NCBI RefSeq assembly: GCF_018614205.1
Contig: NZ_JAGGOS010000084.1
Span: 1 to 64,000, forward strand
Direction: 5' to 3'
Source of the DNA: Streptomyces sp. ISL-36
GTDB taxonomy: Bacteria; Actinomycetota; Actinomycetes; Streptomycetales; Streptomycetaceae
Length of the DNA stretch: 64,000 nt
Below are positions 40,682-50,205 of this stretch, in pieces; position 1 is the first letter of the stretch; every line of letters begins with the position of its first letter. Both the position numbers and the translations under genes were made by a program. The notes under the pieces were generated by a model. The model saw only the letters and a program-made list of their open reading frames with translations. It had not been told where the DNA came from and did no database searches.

Positions 40682-42873
40682 TGCTGACTCCTCGGGATGA
40701 CGGGTAGCGGCGCCGCTACGAGACCGAACGGCAGGTATTCGTCGAGCGCGTTGACCAGGTTCGCCAGCCGCTGAGACCGTTGCGCGGATCCGAAGGCCCC
40801 GATCTCCAGTCCGTGTTCGGCACCTGACACCAGCTCCGGCGGACTGTCGAAGGCGAGGACGGCGTAACCGAAGTGGCCGAAGTCCGTGGACACGAAACGC
40901 GGTGCGAGTCGGGTCCGCACCTCGGGAGCGAGACTGAGGGGTACGTCCTCGACGGCGGCTTCCGGCTGGCAGCGGTAGCGGCGCGGGGTCTTGGAGCCCG
41001 GCGGAACGTAGCAGAAGCGTACACATCCCGATTGGTGGCGCTCGACCTGGACCGGAGCGGTGAACAGGGTGCCGTCGGCCGACAGTTCGCGGACGACCGT
41101 CTCGCCGAGAACCGTGCTGCCCGCGAGGGCGGCATCGGCTGCCACCGCGTCGATGGCGCGGGCGCCGCCGTGCGCCTGGACCACGGAGCCCTCGATCCGC
41201 AATCGGCGCACCGTGGCGGGCAGGGTGACGGGCCCCACGAGGGAGCGGTGGATCTCCACGGCGAGTTCGGCATCGCCGCCCGTGATGCGGATCCCGCCCC
41301 GTGCGGGCACGATGCCGCAGTTGTGCACGGCGATCCGGCCGAGCCGCGCGGTGCCGTTGTCCAGGAGTTTCAGCCCGCCGTCGATCAGGAGCCCGTCGAA
41401 TGCCAGCTCGCCGGGCTCGCGATCAGCGGCGGCCGTCCCGGACACCTCGATGTCGCCCACCAGGCAGGGCCGGACACCGGACGGTTCGACGTCGCCCGTC
41501 CGCTGGACCGCGGCAGGATCGACGCCGTCCGGTGCCCGCCTGGTCCGTGCCGCGATGACCACGAGCTTGTTGCCCTCGCCCAGCCGGATGGCATGGTCCC
41601 CCGTGAGCGCCTCCACGTAGCGATGGCTGTCCGTCACCGCGATGACCCCGAAGACCCCCCTCCGATCGTCCTGCCAGGTGTTCCAGGCGTCCACCGCGTC
41701 CCGGAGCCGTGTGTGGTCGACGGGGTGATCCGGGTCGCGGGCGGTGCCGACCGAGCGCTGCCAGTCCACCGGACGGTCGAGGACGGCGTCGAGGCTGTCG
41801 AAACGGCCGTAGGCGCCCGCGCCGACGTCGCCGCCCGACCCGTAGGCGTGGTCGATCCGTACCCGATGGGGCGGCGCCGGCAGAGGGAAGGAGATCCGGC
41901 CGAGCACCGGATCGACGAGGACGTGGTCCGCTTCCGGCCGTCGCCAGGTGGTGAGATCACAGACCCGCAGCCGTGTCGCGGGTACCTCGACGAGCGGGTC
42001 GGCCTCCTCCTTGGCCACGTGGATCCGGAACACCGGAGACTTGCCGAAGAAGCGCTCGACCGGAGTCCGCCCCTGGGCGAAGGGGGCCCGGCGTTCCTCC
42101 AACTCGTGGAAGAGCGGCCTCCTGCGTGCGAGACCGGGTACGTGCTCCTCCTGGGCGAACTGCTCGATGCCGCCCTCGGGCGCCGGCCGGACGAACATCG
42201 GACGGTCGGCACCGAGCGGATCCACCCGGTATCGACCGTCGTCGGGGTCGCCGACCGGGTACGGCGTGACCCCTTGCAGCCACGACGAGCCGATCGGCCA
42301 CACGAACAGGCCGAGATGGGGAATGTTGAACCAGCCCCCATCGCTGCCGGGCGGGCGCACATCCACGGTGTGGGGCAACGTGTCGAAGGGCCCGTCCAGC
42401 AGTTCCAGAGCGTCACCGTGGCGCAGATCGGCCGACGCGGGCCGGTGCGGCCTCGGGTGGTTGACGTTCTGGGTGGCGGACAGAAGCTCGAAGAACTCGA
42501 CGGCCTTCGCCGGCCAACCGGTGGCGTCCCGGGCCAGCTGTTCCAGCATGGCGGTGGTGCCCTTGCGGCAGCGCAGCCGAAGGGTGTTGGCCACCCAGGC
42601 CCGAGCGGTCGTGGAGGTGACCCCGGCCACCTGGTGGACGCTGCGGACGCCGAGAAGGTCGCCGATGTAGGGGATGACCCACTCGGCGCAGGTCTCGATG
42701 AACCAGTTCTCGCCCAGTTCCTCGATGTCGGCGTCGACCACCCGGATCTGCTCGGCCACGACGTCGATCAGCGCACGTGCGGTTCCTCCGTTCTCGGCGT
42801 CGCGGCGACGCAGCGCGGCGGGAAGGAGCGCGTAGAGACGGTCCCCCGTGAGCGGGGCGGTGTTCGTGGTCAC
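40678..42873 (-). CDS. eCIS tail protein I-like baseplate component
   Basis: 731 residues from the GTG at 42873 (GTGA overlap). The N-terminal 130 residues resemble phage tail protein I: LYALLPAALRRRDAENGGTARALIDVVAEQIRVVDADIEELGENWFIETCAEWVIPYIGDLLG, then TTARAWVANTLRLRCRKGTTAMLEQLARDATGW. The rest is beta-rich with short repeats (DGLLIDGGLKLLDNGTARLGRIAVHNCGI, ELAVEIHRSLVGPVTLPATVRRLRIEGSVVQ), suggesting a beta-helix or fibre-like part. In AFP/PVC systems the equivalent position carries baseplate-to-fibre linkers. Confidence 0.82.
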   Translation of the reverse strand: MTTNTAPLTGDRLYALLPAALRRRDAENGGTARALIDVVAEQIRVVDADIEELGENWFIETCAEWVIPYIGDLLGVRSVHQVAGVTSTTARAWVANTLRLRCRKGTTAMLEQLARDATGWPAKAVEFFELLSATQNVNHPRPHRPASADLRHGDALELLDGPFDTLPHTVDVRPPGSDGGWFNIPHLGLFVWPIGSSWLQGVTPYPVGDPDDGRYRVDPLGADRPMFVRPAPEGGIEQFAQEEHVPGLARRRPLFHELEERRAPFAQGRTPVERFFGKSPVFRIHVAKEEADPLVEVPATRLRVCDLTTWRRPEADHVLVDPVLGRISFPLPAPPHRVRIDHAYGSGGDVGAGAYGRFDSLDAVLDRPVDWQRSVGTARDPDHPVDHTRLRDAVDAWNTWQDDRRGVFGVIAVTDSHRYVEALTGDHAIRLGEGNKLVVIAARTRRAPDGVDPAAVQRTGDVEPSGVRPCLVGDIEVSGTAAADREPGELAFDGLLIDGGLKLLDNGTARLGRIAVHNCGIVPARGGIRITGGDAELAVEIHRSLVGPVTLPATVRRLRIEGSVVQAHGGARAIDAVAADAALAGSTVLGETVVRELSADGTLFTAPVQVERHQSGCVRFCYVPPGSKTPRRYRCQPEAAVEDVPLSLAPEVRTRLAPRFVSTDFGHFGYAVLAFDSPPELVSGAEHGLEIGAFGSAQRSQRLANLVNALDEYLPFGLVAAPLPVIPRSQQ

Positions 42874-45413
42874 AGACTCGGCTCCGGGGCGTCGGTGAGC
42901 GTGATGTGAGGCGCGGACAGGGTCAGCACCTCGTCGGGTCGGGCGCGCAGGACGTCCGCTTCGGCCGCCTGGCCGGCGAAGCGCAGCTTCCCCGGTTCCA
43001 CGCCCAGGACGCCGTCGACACTCTGGGTCACCGCGAGGACCTCGCCGGCCGCGACAGGTTGTCCGAACTCCCGTGCTGCGAAGGAGAAGGCGCGGACGAG
43101 AGCGTCGGTCACGGCCGCGTACACCTGCGAGACGACCCGTGTGCCCGCCGTACGCAGACCCAGTTCCACCATGAACGGCCGGGGGGTGAAAGTGTCGACG
43201 CTGACGTCGTGACGGGCGTGCCGGGCGGCGTCGATGCCGGCCGTCAGGTGGGCGTGCAGCGTGGAGGAGGGGGCGACGGGCTGTTCGTCGCTCGTGGCGA
43301 CGACGAGCCGGACCTGGAGCCGCTCACCGGTCCATCGGGCGCTTGCGCGCGCCTTGCCGACACCGGAGAAGGAGCGCGCGAAGTCCTCGTAGTCCCGCAG
43401 CGACACGATGCGGTCCAGGGCCAGCGCCGTGCCGGGCACGTTGCGTCGGGCCTGGGACAGTTGCTCGGGGTCGGCGCCGCCGGTCGCCGCGACGGGGTTG
43501 ATGACGTCCTGCAGACCGAGCGGCCGGGACAACGGAAGGCTGATCCGGCGCGCGTCGACGTTCCCCGCCCGGCCGGTCCCGATCCGGTACTCGGCGACGA
43601 CGTTGTCCTTTCCGGTGGGCAGCCGTGCTCCGGTCCGGCCGTCGCCGAAGCACACGGTCACGGTGCCGTCGTCATCGCGTCGGGTGAGGAACACCCGGGC
43701 ATCGGGCGGCTGGCCGTGGAGCGTGGGGACCTCCGTCCAGCGCACGCCGTCGACCCTGACGGTGAGGGTGCTCAGGCCCCCGGTGGGCGTGGGGGCGGAC
43801 ACGTAGGTGAGCGGTTTGCCCAGGAGGGTGAAGCGGGGGAAGGGCACGGACCCGTCGCCACTGCCGAGGGTTTCCGTCCGGCTCTCGCCGTCCGTGGCCG
43901 GTGCGACGTTGGCGTTCACCCGGACGGAGTCCGGCAGATAGGAGTGGGTCAGTTCTTCCGTGAGGAAGAGCGTCGTGGAGGCGCCCGTCCCGATGGAGGA
44001 GATCCGGCTGACCTCCGCGATCTCGTCGCCCGTGCGGGCGGCCGTGCCGCGGATCGCGACCAGCCTGCCTTCCGGCGGCAGGACGGGCGGTGCGGAGGCG
44101 AGCTCGATCTCCTTGCCCGACACCGCCTGGGTCACGCGCTGGTAGGCCGGCTCGAGTGGTTCAGGACAGGCGTAGACGGTGGTGGAGCGGATGTCGAACG
44201 TGGTGATGTTGTCGCCGATGAGGTCGAGAACGGTGACCTGGGCCTGCATGAGGAAGTCATCGACGCTCTCCTCGGTCACCTTGAACACCGTGTACTTCTC
44301 CGTTTGCTGGGGTGAGGCGAGCACCACCCAACTGCCGCCCGCGATCCCGGGATGGACCCGGTCGAGCCGGACCACTCCGTCCGCCGGCAGCTGCGCCTCT
44401 GCCCAGGAGAGCTGGCGGTCCGCGTAGAGCCCTGGATGAAACTTCGGCGTCCCCGGTCTCCCGTCCGCATTGGCCGGAGTCACCCACTCGCCCACGCGGA
44501 GCGAGGAGGGCAGGGCCTTCCACGGCACGGCGTTGTACCCGAAGACGAGAGCCCGCACGCGCATCACGTACATGTCGGCCGGACGGCCCAGATGCGCGGA
44601 GTCGACCGGCCGGATCGACTCGACCGTGGCGACGGTGTGCTCCGCCAGGGATCCGGACCGCTCGACGGTACGGAGGTCCGTGATTCGGCACGCCTCCCAG
44701 TCGAGGACCGGATCGGCACTGGCCGGCAGTGGTGTCGGGAGCAGGACGATCACGTCTCCGACGGCCACGCCCGTGGACGTGCCGGCCAGCCGGAGCGTCG
44801 TGTCGCCGAGCTTCGGCACCGAGCGCACGATCGACACGGCCCGCATCGCGTTCCATTCGGGGCGCCCCTCGACCTCCTCCGTCGTCTCGAAGGTACGGGG
44901 CAGGGTGTCCTGGACCGGGACGCTCTGCGCCTTGGTCCCCACGGCCAGCCGTACCGCCTCCGGAGTGGTGGCCGCGAGGGCACTGGCCGGGAGATCCACG
45001 AGGGGGGAAGGGGCGGGGACCGTGGGCTCGGCCAGGGTGAACGCGAGAGCGGTGGAGGCGGCCACCCCCGGGCGCAGCTCGTATCCGATCATCCGGGCGA
45101 GCTCGAGCACCGACAGCCGCTCGGTCGCCGTCCGCAGGAAGCCCTCGTTGGCGATGCGCTCCTGGTAGAAGGTGAGGACGTCGAGCATCGACCCGCACGC
45201 GTCGAGCAACGCGACCACCGGGTCGCCGTCGTCCCGGGTGGCGAGGTGGCGCAGCACGGGGTCCGTGCCCAGCGCGCGGAGCATCGCGGCCTTGAACTGG
45301 CCGTGCACGCCCACCCGGTACGTCAGGCCGTCGAGCCCCGGCGGGTTGGACGGAGTGGCCGGCCGGGACGGGAAGGCGGGGCCGCAGCCGCAGCCGCAGT
45401 CGGTACCGGTCAC
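42870..45413 (-). CDS. eCIS baseplate J-like protein (Afp12 type)
   Basis: 847 residues from the GTG at 45413, in GTGA overlap with the upstream baseplate-J gene. A Cys/Gly-rich start (TDCGCGCGP) precedes LLDACGSMLDVLTFYQERIANEGFLRTATERLSVLELARMIGYELRPGVAAS, the conserved entry of baseplate-J proteins. Near the C-terminus are FGDGRTGARLPTGKDNVVAEYRIGTGRAGNVDA, the hallmark wedge motif, and YEDFARSFSGVGKARASARW. It would form the inner or outer wedge of the baseplate together with the neighbouring J protein. Confidence 0.88.
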   Translation of the reverse strand: MTGTDCGCGCGPAFPSRPATPSNPPGLDGLTYRVGVHGQFKAAMLRALGTDPVLRHLATRDDGDPVVALLDACGSMLDVLTFYQERIANEGFLRTATERLSVLELARMIGYELRPGVAASTALAFTLAEPTVPAPSPLVDLPASALAATTPEAVRLAVGTKAQSVPVQDTLPRTFETTEEVEGRPEWNAMRAVSIVRSVPKLGDTTLRLAGTSTGVAVGDVIVLLPTPLPASADPVLDWEACRITDLRTVERSGSLAEHTVATVESIRPVDSAHLGRPADMYVMRVRALVFGYNAVPWKALPSSLRVGEWVTPANADGRPGTPKFHPGLYADRQLSWAEAQLPADGVVRLDRVHPGIAGGSWVVLASPQQTEKYTVFKVTEESVDDFLMQAQVTVLDLIGDNITTFDIRSTTVYACPEPLEPAYQRVTQAVSGKEIELASAPPVLPPEGRLVAIRGTAARTGDEIAEVSRISSIGTGASTTLFLTEELTHSYLPDSVRVNANVAPATDGESRTETLGSGDGSVPFPRFTLLGKPLTYVSAPTPTGGLSTLTVRVDGVRWTEVPTLHGQPPDARVFLTRRDDDGTVTVCFGDGRTGARLPTGKDNVVAEYRIGTGRAGNVDARRISLPLSRPLGLQDVINPVAATGGADPEQLSQARRNVPGTALALDRIVSLRDYEDFARSFSGVGKARASARWTGERLQVRLVVATSDEQPVAPSSTLHAHLTAGIDAARHARHDVSVDTFTPRPFMVELGLRTAGTRVVSQVYAAVTDALVRAFSFAAREFGQPVAAGEVLAVTQSVDGVLGVEPGKLRFAGQAAEADVLRARPDEVLTLSAPHITLTDAPEPSL

Positions 45414-47845
45414 AGGCCCCCCTCGGTGACGATGCGCAGCTGGCCCCGCTCGGGGCGGCTCGGGTCGTTGTCGAGCCGGATGACCTCGAGGTCTCCGACG
45501 GCCAGCAGGCCGCGGTCGCGTTCTCCCGCCGACACGCGGCCGAACCGCTGGAAGCGGGTGACGGTCACGAAGGCCACGCCCGCGACCGACATGGCGGCAC
45601 GGTGGATCTCGCTGACGTAGAGCGGCTGCCCGAAAGTGAAGCGGTCCGGTGCGAAGAAGCCGCCGGTTCCGTCGGCGAGCCTGCGGGGTCCGAACACGTC
45701 GAGCAGTTCCCGCTCGACCTCCCGGGCGAAGTAGCCGGGCTTCACGCAGACGCTCAACTCCAGGTCCAGCGCGACGGGTTGCGGACCTGTCACCTCCAAG
45801 TCGTAGCCCGCGATCCGGAATCGCCGGAGATGCGCCGACAGTTCGGCGAGGAAGGCGGGATCGCCGGTGACGGGTGCGTCGTCGCGACGGTCGAGGGTGA
45901 GGAAGACGGTGTACCAGCTGCCGGTCCAGCGGAACCTCGCCTTGGCGTTCTGCACCTCGGGGTGGCGTCTGGCGACCTCTTCCCAGTCGGCCTCCGTCAC
46001 GGCCCGCTGCTGGACGCGGAAGGACTGGGGGGCGAACTCCTTGATCTCCGCCATGGACTCGGGGCGGGTGCCACCCCGGGCGGGCAGCGGGTTGGTCACG
46101 TCCTCGATCCCCTCGCGATCCCAGACGAGTCGGCGAAGGGTGCCGTGGCCGACGTTCCCCTCGGGGCCGTTGCCGATCCGGAAACTCGCGGTCAGGGTCG
46201 TGCCCTTCAGGGGGCGCATCCCGTGCACGTCGTCCCCGAACCGCAGCCGGGCGGTCTCGTCGCGCTCCGTCTCCACCACCAGGTCCCGGTCGAACCGGTC
46301 GCTGCCCAGCAGATCGAGCTGGGCACGCCAGGGGTGGCCGAGCTCGTCGGTGAGCCATACCTGGGGGAGCGCCGTATCGGGCGAGCGACGGAACACGTCC
46401 GAGGCGGGCCGCGTTCGGGCCTTGTCGTGCACGTACGGCTCCGCGTTGCTGAGCGGGGCGTCCGGGAGGACGGGGCGGTAGCGCCCCCGGTCGGGTACCG
46501 GGGGCAGCTTGCGCCCTGTGACGCCGCGCCCGTGGTCGGCGAGCACGACGTTGCCGCGGGCGACGGCGAGTGCCTGCTCGCCGGCGCCCGGCGAGGAGGC
46601 GTCCTTCACCCACAGCGGGAACGGCAGGGCGTCCGCGTGGTGCCAGCGGACGTCGTACACAGGGCGCCCGCCTACCGACCCTTGCACCTGCTCGAGCGGA
46701 TCGAACCGGCGCCGGGCCTCGATCAGACGGACGGCGTGGCGGTGCGCCGGGTCCGCGTCCGCCTCCAGACCGGTCTCCCGGCCGGCCGTCTCCTCGAAGA
46801 TCAGCACGTCACCGGCGGCCAGGACGAACCCCGCGTCCACCAGAGTCGCGCTGGTGCATCCGGCAGGCAGACAGTAGGAGTCGGCGCTCCAGGTGTGAAT
46901 GGCGATACGGGAGCGCGCGGCTACGAGAGTCAGCGGATGCATCGTCTCGAACGTGATCACGTCCCCGAGGGCCTCCGCCTGCGCGCGGCTCAGGGTCTTC
47001 GCATCCTCGCGGCGGCCGAGCAGCACGGGCGTGCCCGCCTTCACCTCCTGGCCGTTGCTCGTCGTGTCCGGTTTCACGTCGATCGCGATCCAGGCGCGGG
47101 CGTTGGTGCCGTCGTGGACGTGGTGGTCGAGCAGGCGGGCGTGCCTGCGTGCCGAGATCCTGCTGCGTGCCGTACCGAGATAGGCCTCGGTGGCCACCGC
47201 GTCCTGGAAGTAGCTGAGCTGGTCACCGATGTGCGCGAACAGCTCCACCAGGTTCACCAGCCCGTCGGCCGGGCTGCGATCGGTCCAGGTGGGCAGCAGC
47301 GTGCCCAGCCGGTCGAGCATCAGCCGGCGGAAGCCCTCGTAATCCTTCGCGAGGTAGTCGAGCACCGGGGGAGCGGGCGAGGGCGGGGGCTCGTCGGGCC
47401 GCGGCCGGCAGTCGAACGCGCTGAGGCAGCCGACCTTGAAGGAGAACCGGACCATGGCCAGGACCGGATCGAACCCGTCCGGCGGCTCGGCCGGGGTGGC
47501 CCGGCTCACCAACCGCAGCGTGTAGGAGGAGAAGTCCCCGGCCCTGTCGACCGAGACGGTCAGCACGCTTCCGGAGGCCTCGACACCGGTCACACCGATG
47601 GCGGTGACCCGTTCGCCCCCTTCGACGACCACATGGCTACGGTCCAGTGCCGGCGTCGCGGGGATCCCGCCGGTCTGGCCCGGCAGCGGATGCAGAAAGT
47701 GAACCGCCAGCCTGCGCTGATCGTCGGGGTCGACCTCGAGGTAGTCGATGCCGTTGTGGGTGGTGCTCTCCCGCACCTTCTGCCGACGCTTCTCGTCGGC
47801 GCACGTGAACACCGGTGCGACCGCGGCACCCGTCACAGCGACCAT
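45410..47845 (-). CDS. eCIS baseplate J-like protein (Afp11 type)
   Basis: 811 residues from the ATG at 47845, with GAGGAG upstream and a 13-bp overlap with gp25. Characteristic blocks: VLDYLAKDYEGFRRLMLDRLGTLLPTWTDRSPADGLVNLVELFAHIGDQLSYFQDAVATEAYLGTARSR, RLRFGDDVHGMRPLKGTTLTASFRIGNGPEGNVGHG, and ERELLDVFGPRRLADGTGGFFAPDRFTFGQPLYVSEIH. The second block parallels the RFGDGxxG..P wedge motif of T4 gp6/P2 gpJ relatives. Two consecutive J proteins are normal for AFP/PVC-type baseplates. Confidence 0.88.
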   Translation of the reverse strand: MVAVTGAAVAPVFTCADEKRRQKVRESTTHNGIDYLEVDPDDQRRLAVHFLHPLPGQTGGIPATPALDRSHVVVEGGERVTAIGVTGVEASGSVLTVSVDRAGDFSSYTLRLVSRATPAEPPDGFDPVLAMVRFSFKVGCLSAFDCRPRPDEPPPSPAPPVLDYLAKDYEGFRRLMLDRLGTLLPTWTDRSPADGLVNLVELFAHIGDQLSYFQDAVATEAYLGTARSRISARRHARLLDHHVHDGTNARAWIAIDVKPDTTSNGQEVKAGTPVLLGRREDAKTLSRAQAEALGDVITFETMHPLTLVAARSRIAIHTWSADSYCLPAGCTSATLVDAGFVLAAGDVLIFEETAGRETGLEADADPAHRHAVRLIEARRRFDPLEQVQGSVGGRPVYDVRWHHADALPFPLWVKDASSPGAGEQALAVARGNVVLADHGRGVTGRKLPPVPDRGRYRPVLPDAPLSNAEPYVHDKARTRPASDVFRRSPDTALPQVWLTDELGHPWRAQLDLLGSDRFDRDLVVETERDETARLRFGDDVHGMRPLKGTTLTASFRIGNGPEGNVGHGTLRRLVWDREGIEDVTNPLPARGGTRPESMAEIKEFAPQSFRVQQRAVTEADWEEVARRHPEVQNAKARFRWTGSWYTVFLTLDRRDDAPVTGDPAFLAELSAHLRRFRIAGYDLEVTGPQPVALDLELSVCVKPGYFAREVERELLDVFGPRRLADGTGGFFAPDRFTFGQPLYVSEIHRAAMSVAGVAFVTVTRFQRFGRVSAGERDRGLLAVGDLEVIRLDNDPSRPERGQLRIVTEGGL

Positions 47846-48192
47846 CCGAACTCCTCGGCTACACGCCGGTCGGATCCGCGCGGCGAGTAGACCACGAGGA
47901 CGCGCAGGGACTCCTCGTCGCTGTCGACCTCCACCGAACCGATCTCGATCAGGTCGCCCAGCCAGCGTTGCAGGGCGCTCTGCACGGTGAGCTGTGTCGT
48001 GGCGGCGAGGGTCGGGTCGGCCGGGGCGAGGATCAGCTGGAGCAGACCGCTGCCGAAGTCGGGCCGGTTCACTCGCTCGCCCGGCTGGGTCATGAGCACC
48101 TCACCGATGAGCGCCCGGATGTACTCGTCGTCGGGCAGCGCGGCGCTCCGCCCGGAGATGTCGATCAACGGCGGGACGGCGAAATGGGTCAC
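47833..48192 (-). CDS. eCIS gp25-like baseplate wedge protein
   Basis: 119 residues from the GTG at 48192, in GTGA overlap with the PAAR-like gene. DDEYIRALIGEVLMTQPGERVNRPDFGSGLLQLILAPADPTLAATTQLTVQSALQRWLGDLIEIGSVEV matches the GPW/gp25 family, including the EPR-like PGERVNRPDFGSGL motif at which sheath polymerisation starts. It is the link between baseplate and sheath. Confidence 0.92.
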   Translation of the reverse strand: MTHFAVPPLIDISGRSAALPDDEYIRALIGEVLMTQPGERVNRPDFGSGLLQLILAPADPTLAATTQLTVQSALQRWLGDLIEIGSVEVDSDEESLRVLVVYSPRGSDRRVAEEFGWSL

Positions 48193-48533
48193 TGGGCCAT
48201 CACCTTGGTCTGGGTCGTGGTGACGATCGGCGGCCCCTGCGGAATCTGCTCGACGCTCTGGCAGAGGCCCGTGCTCGTGTTGAGGAGGGCCGGCCGCCCG
48301 GTCACCAGGACCCGGGTGGCCGGTGTGGCCCACACGACACGGACGCAGGGCTGGGGCTTGGTGCCGACTCCGAAGGGGATCTGGAACGGGCAGCCGGTCA
48401 CCGGCGTGTTGTCGGTGACCGTGGCGACCGGGAAACCGGACACGAACACCCTGCTCTGACCGGTCGAGATCTGTGCGGGTGCGCCGTGCGAACAGGAGAC
48501 CTTGGCGGTGAGATGAGAGACGGCTCCGGGCAT
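48189..48533 (-). CDS. eCIS PAAR-like spike tip protein
   Basis: 114 residues from the ATG at 48533, in ATGA overlap with the OB-spike gene. SHLTAKVSCSHGAPAQISTGQSRVFVSGFPVATVTDNTPVTGCPFQIPFG and the closing TPATRVLVTGRPALLNTSTGLCQS resemble PAAR-like (DUF4280-type) tip proteins. Cys and His residues could bind a metal at the point. It would sit on the gp5-like spike and pierce the target membrane. Confidence 0.82.
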   Translation of the reverse strand: MPGAVSHLTAKVSCSHGAPAQISTGQSRVFVSGFPVATVTDNTPVTGCPFQIPFGVGTKPQPCVRVVWATPATRVLVTGRPALLNTSTGLCQSVEQIPQGPPIVTTTQTKVMAQ

Positions 48534-49042
48534 CAGGTGACCACCAGAGCGGTCTGGTTGACGGCGACACTCGCACCGGCGAGCACGATGCTCGCCCCAC
48601 GTGCGTTGTTGATCGTGATGCCCGCGTCGCTGACGGAGATGAAGGCCCCGGACGTCGACTTGATGAGGATCCCTCCCGTAGGGCCCGGAACGTCGGAGAT
48701 CACAAGTCCGTTCTGCCGGGTCGTCTGCAGCACGATGGACGGAACGACCGGGGACACCGCGAGCGCCAGGGCCGGCACCTCCGCCGCGCTGCCGTACCAA
48801 CAGCCCGACCAGATCGGATGGTTCGGGTCCCCCTGCTCGTACTCCACCCACACCCCGGCGCCGGGAGGCGGGAGCATCCAGGCGCCGTGCTGCACTCCGG
48901 CGGTCGGAAAGCTCGGCATGGCCCACGTCGAGGGGCCGGGCCCGGACACGTCGGGCACCTGGACCATCAACCGGCCCGTCTGCAGGGGATCGATGTTGCT
49001 GATCACCGTGCCGCGATGCTTGCCGTAATAGCGTTTGCTCAT
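48533..49042 (-). CDS. eCIS gp5/VgrG OB-fold spike protein
   Basis: 169 residues from the ATG at 49042 (MSKRYYGKH), in ATGA overlap with the gpD-like hub. RGTVISNIDPLQTGRLMVQVPDVSG...WAMPSFPTAGVQHGAWMLPPPGAGVWVEYEQGDPNHPIWSGCWYG is a textbook phage baseplate V / gp5 OB fold. The C-terminal 60 residues (IVLQTTRQNGLVISDVPGPTGGILIKSTSGAFISVSDAGITINN) have the short beta repeats of the spike needle. In many eCIS this domain is fused to the hub as one VgrG; here it is a separate gene. Confidence 0.88.
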   Translation of the reverse strand: MSKRYYGKHRGTVISNIDPLQTGRLMVQVPDVSGPGPSTWAMPSFPTAGVQHGAWMLPPPGAGVWVEYEQGDPNHPIWSGCWYGSAAEVPALALAVSPVVPSIVLQTTRQNGLVISDVPGPTGGILIKSTSGAFISVSDAGITINNARGASIVLAGASVAVNQTALVVT

Positions 49043-50205
49043 GGATGGACCGCTTCCGAGATGGCCACGTGTGCGTTGCGGCTCAGACTGAACCTCTGTT
49101 TGAACTCGCCCGGTTTGAGCGTGCTGGTGACGCTCTTGACGTAGTACTCGCCGTCGTACGCCGGACCCGCGCCCCGCACCCCGACCAGGCGACGGGCCTG
49201 GAGAGGGCGTCCGTAGCGCATCACGTCGAGCGACCCCGAGGCGGAGATCACCTGTGCGGACTGGGCCGCCCTCGCCATCGCGCGAGCCGTCGTCTTCACG
49301 ATGTCGAACTTGGCCGTGGCATCGTCCCGGTCGGTCGTGCCCTCGGTCGCCTTGCGGCCGGCGTTGATCGGTTTGACGGACAGCGGGACCGGGATCTTCC
49401 GGCCGAGCGGGGGATTGAGCGGGGTGATGTCCGGTACCGGAATCGGGATGGTGAGGTGCGCCTTCGGCAGGTGCCCGAGGACGAGCGGCACGGAGCGCGC
49501 GATGCCGTCGAAGGAGAACGACAGGGACTCCACGTTGGTCGCGGCGTCCATGTTGACGCTGAGGGCGGCCTGTGCGCGGCCCGTGCGTACCTCCGGACCC
49601 CAGTAGGCGAGGTTCTGGCCGGGGCGCGGTCCCGGCTCGACGTAGAAGACGTAGCCTGCCTCGTCCGCGAGCCTGCTGATCTGCTCGTAGTCCGTGCCCT
49701 GCTGGTTCGGCACCTGCTCCAGGGGGTTGGGGGCCAGCAGCAGCACGCTGGGCACGATCTGCGGGACCAGTCCGTACATCGCGTACTTGCCGACGAGGAA
49801 GCCGACACACAGTTCGGGCGGCATGGCCGGGAGTTTCAGCCAGCTCATGTCGACCAGGTCCATCATCTGCGTCACGTCGACACCAGTGAGGGTCAGGGTG
49901 GACTGCGCGGCGTCATTGCTCGGCGCGACGTCATGGCGCGTGATCACTCCGTCCATGAGGACGGTGGAGACCCCGTCGACATGGGCCACCAGGATCACCC
50001 GGGCCGGCGGATCGAGCGAACGGCCGGGCAGCAGCCTCCGGTTGAGCAGACCGTCCCGGGCCAGCGCGAACTTCAGCTGGAAGCCGCTGCGCTGTCCGGC
50101 CGAGACCGTGATCTGAGCTTCCAGCAGAGCCTCGGCCAGCTCGGCGGGTACCGGCTCGGCACGCAGCGCGCCGGTCATCAGGGTGAACGTGACGCCCTTA
50201 AGCAC
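49039..50205 (-). CDS. eCIS gpD/gp27-like hub protein
   Basis: 388 residues from the GTG at 50205, overlapping the LysM gene by 8 bp. It resembles phage late control protein D, the hub half of VgrG: LKGVTFTLMTGALRAEPVPAELAEALLEAQITVSAGQRSGFQLKFAL, VLMDGVITRHDVAPSNDAAQSTLTLTGVDVTQMMDL, GTDYEQISRLADEAGYVFYVEPGPRPGQNLAYWGPEV. The ending YDGEYYVKSVTSTLKPGEFKQRFSLSRN is typical of the domain. It would trimerise under the tube and carry the OB spike encoded next. Confidence 0.85.
   Translation of the reverse strand: MLKGVTFTLMTGALRAEPVPAELAEALLEAQITVSAGQRSGFQLKFALARDGLLNRRLLPGRSLDPPARVILVAHVDGVSTVLMDGVITRHDVAPSNDAAQSTLTLTGVDVTQMMDLVDMSWLKLPAMPPELCVGFLVGKYAMYGLVPQIVPSVLLLAPNPLEQVPNQQGTDYEQISRLADEAGYVFYVEPGPRPGQNLAYWGPEVRTGRAQAALSVNMDAATNVESLSFSFDGIARSVPLVLGHLPKAHLTIPIPVPDITPLNPPLGRKIPVPLSVKPINAGRKATEGTTDRDDATAKFDIVKTTARAMARAAQSAQVISASGSLDVMRYGRPLQARRLVGVRGAGPAYDGEYYVKSVTSTLKPGEFKQRFSLSRNAHVAISEAVHP

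Noticed and set aside
42870..46613. 1247-codon minus-strand frame as one fused baseplate protein
   Set aside because: The first 400 codons are an off-frame shadow of the preceding baseplate-J gene. The real start is the GTG at 45413 in a GTGA overlap.
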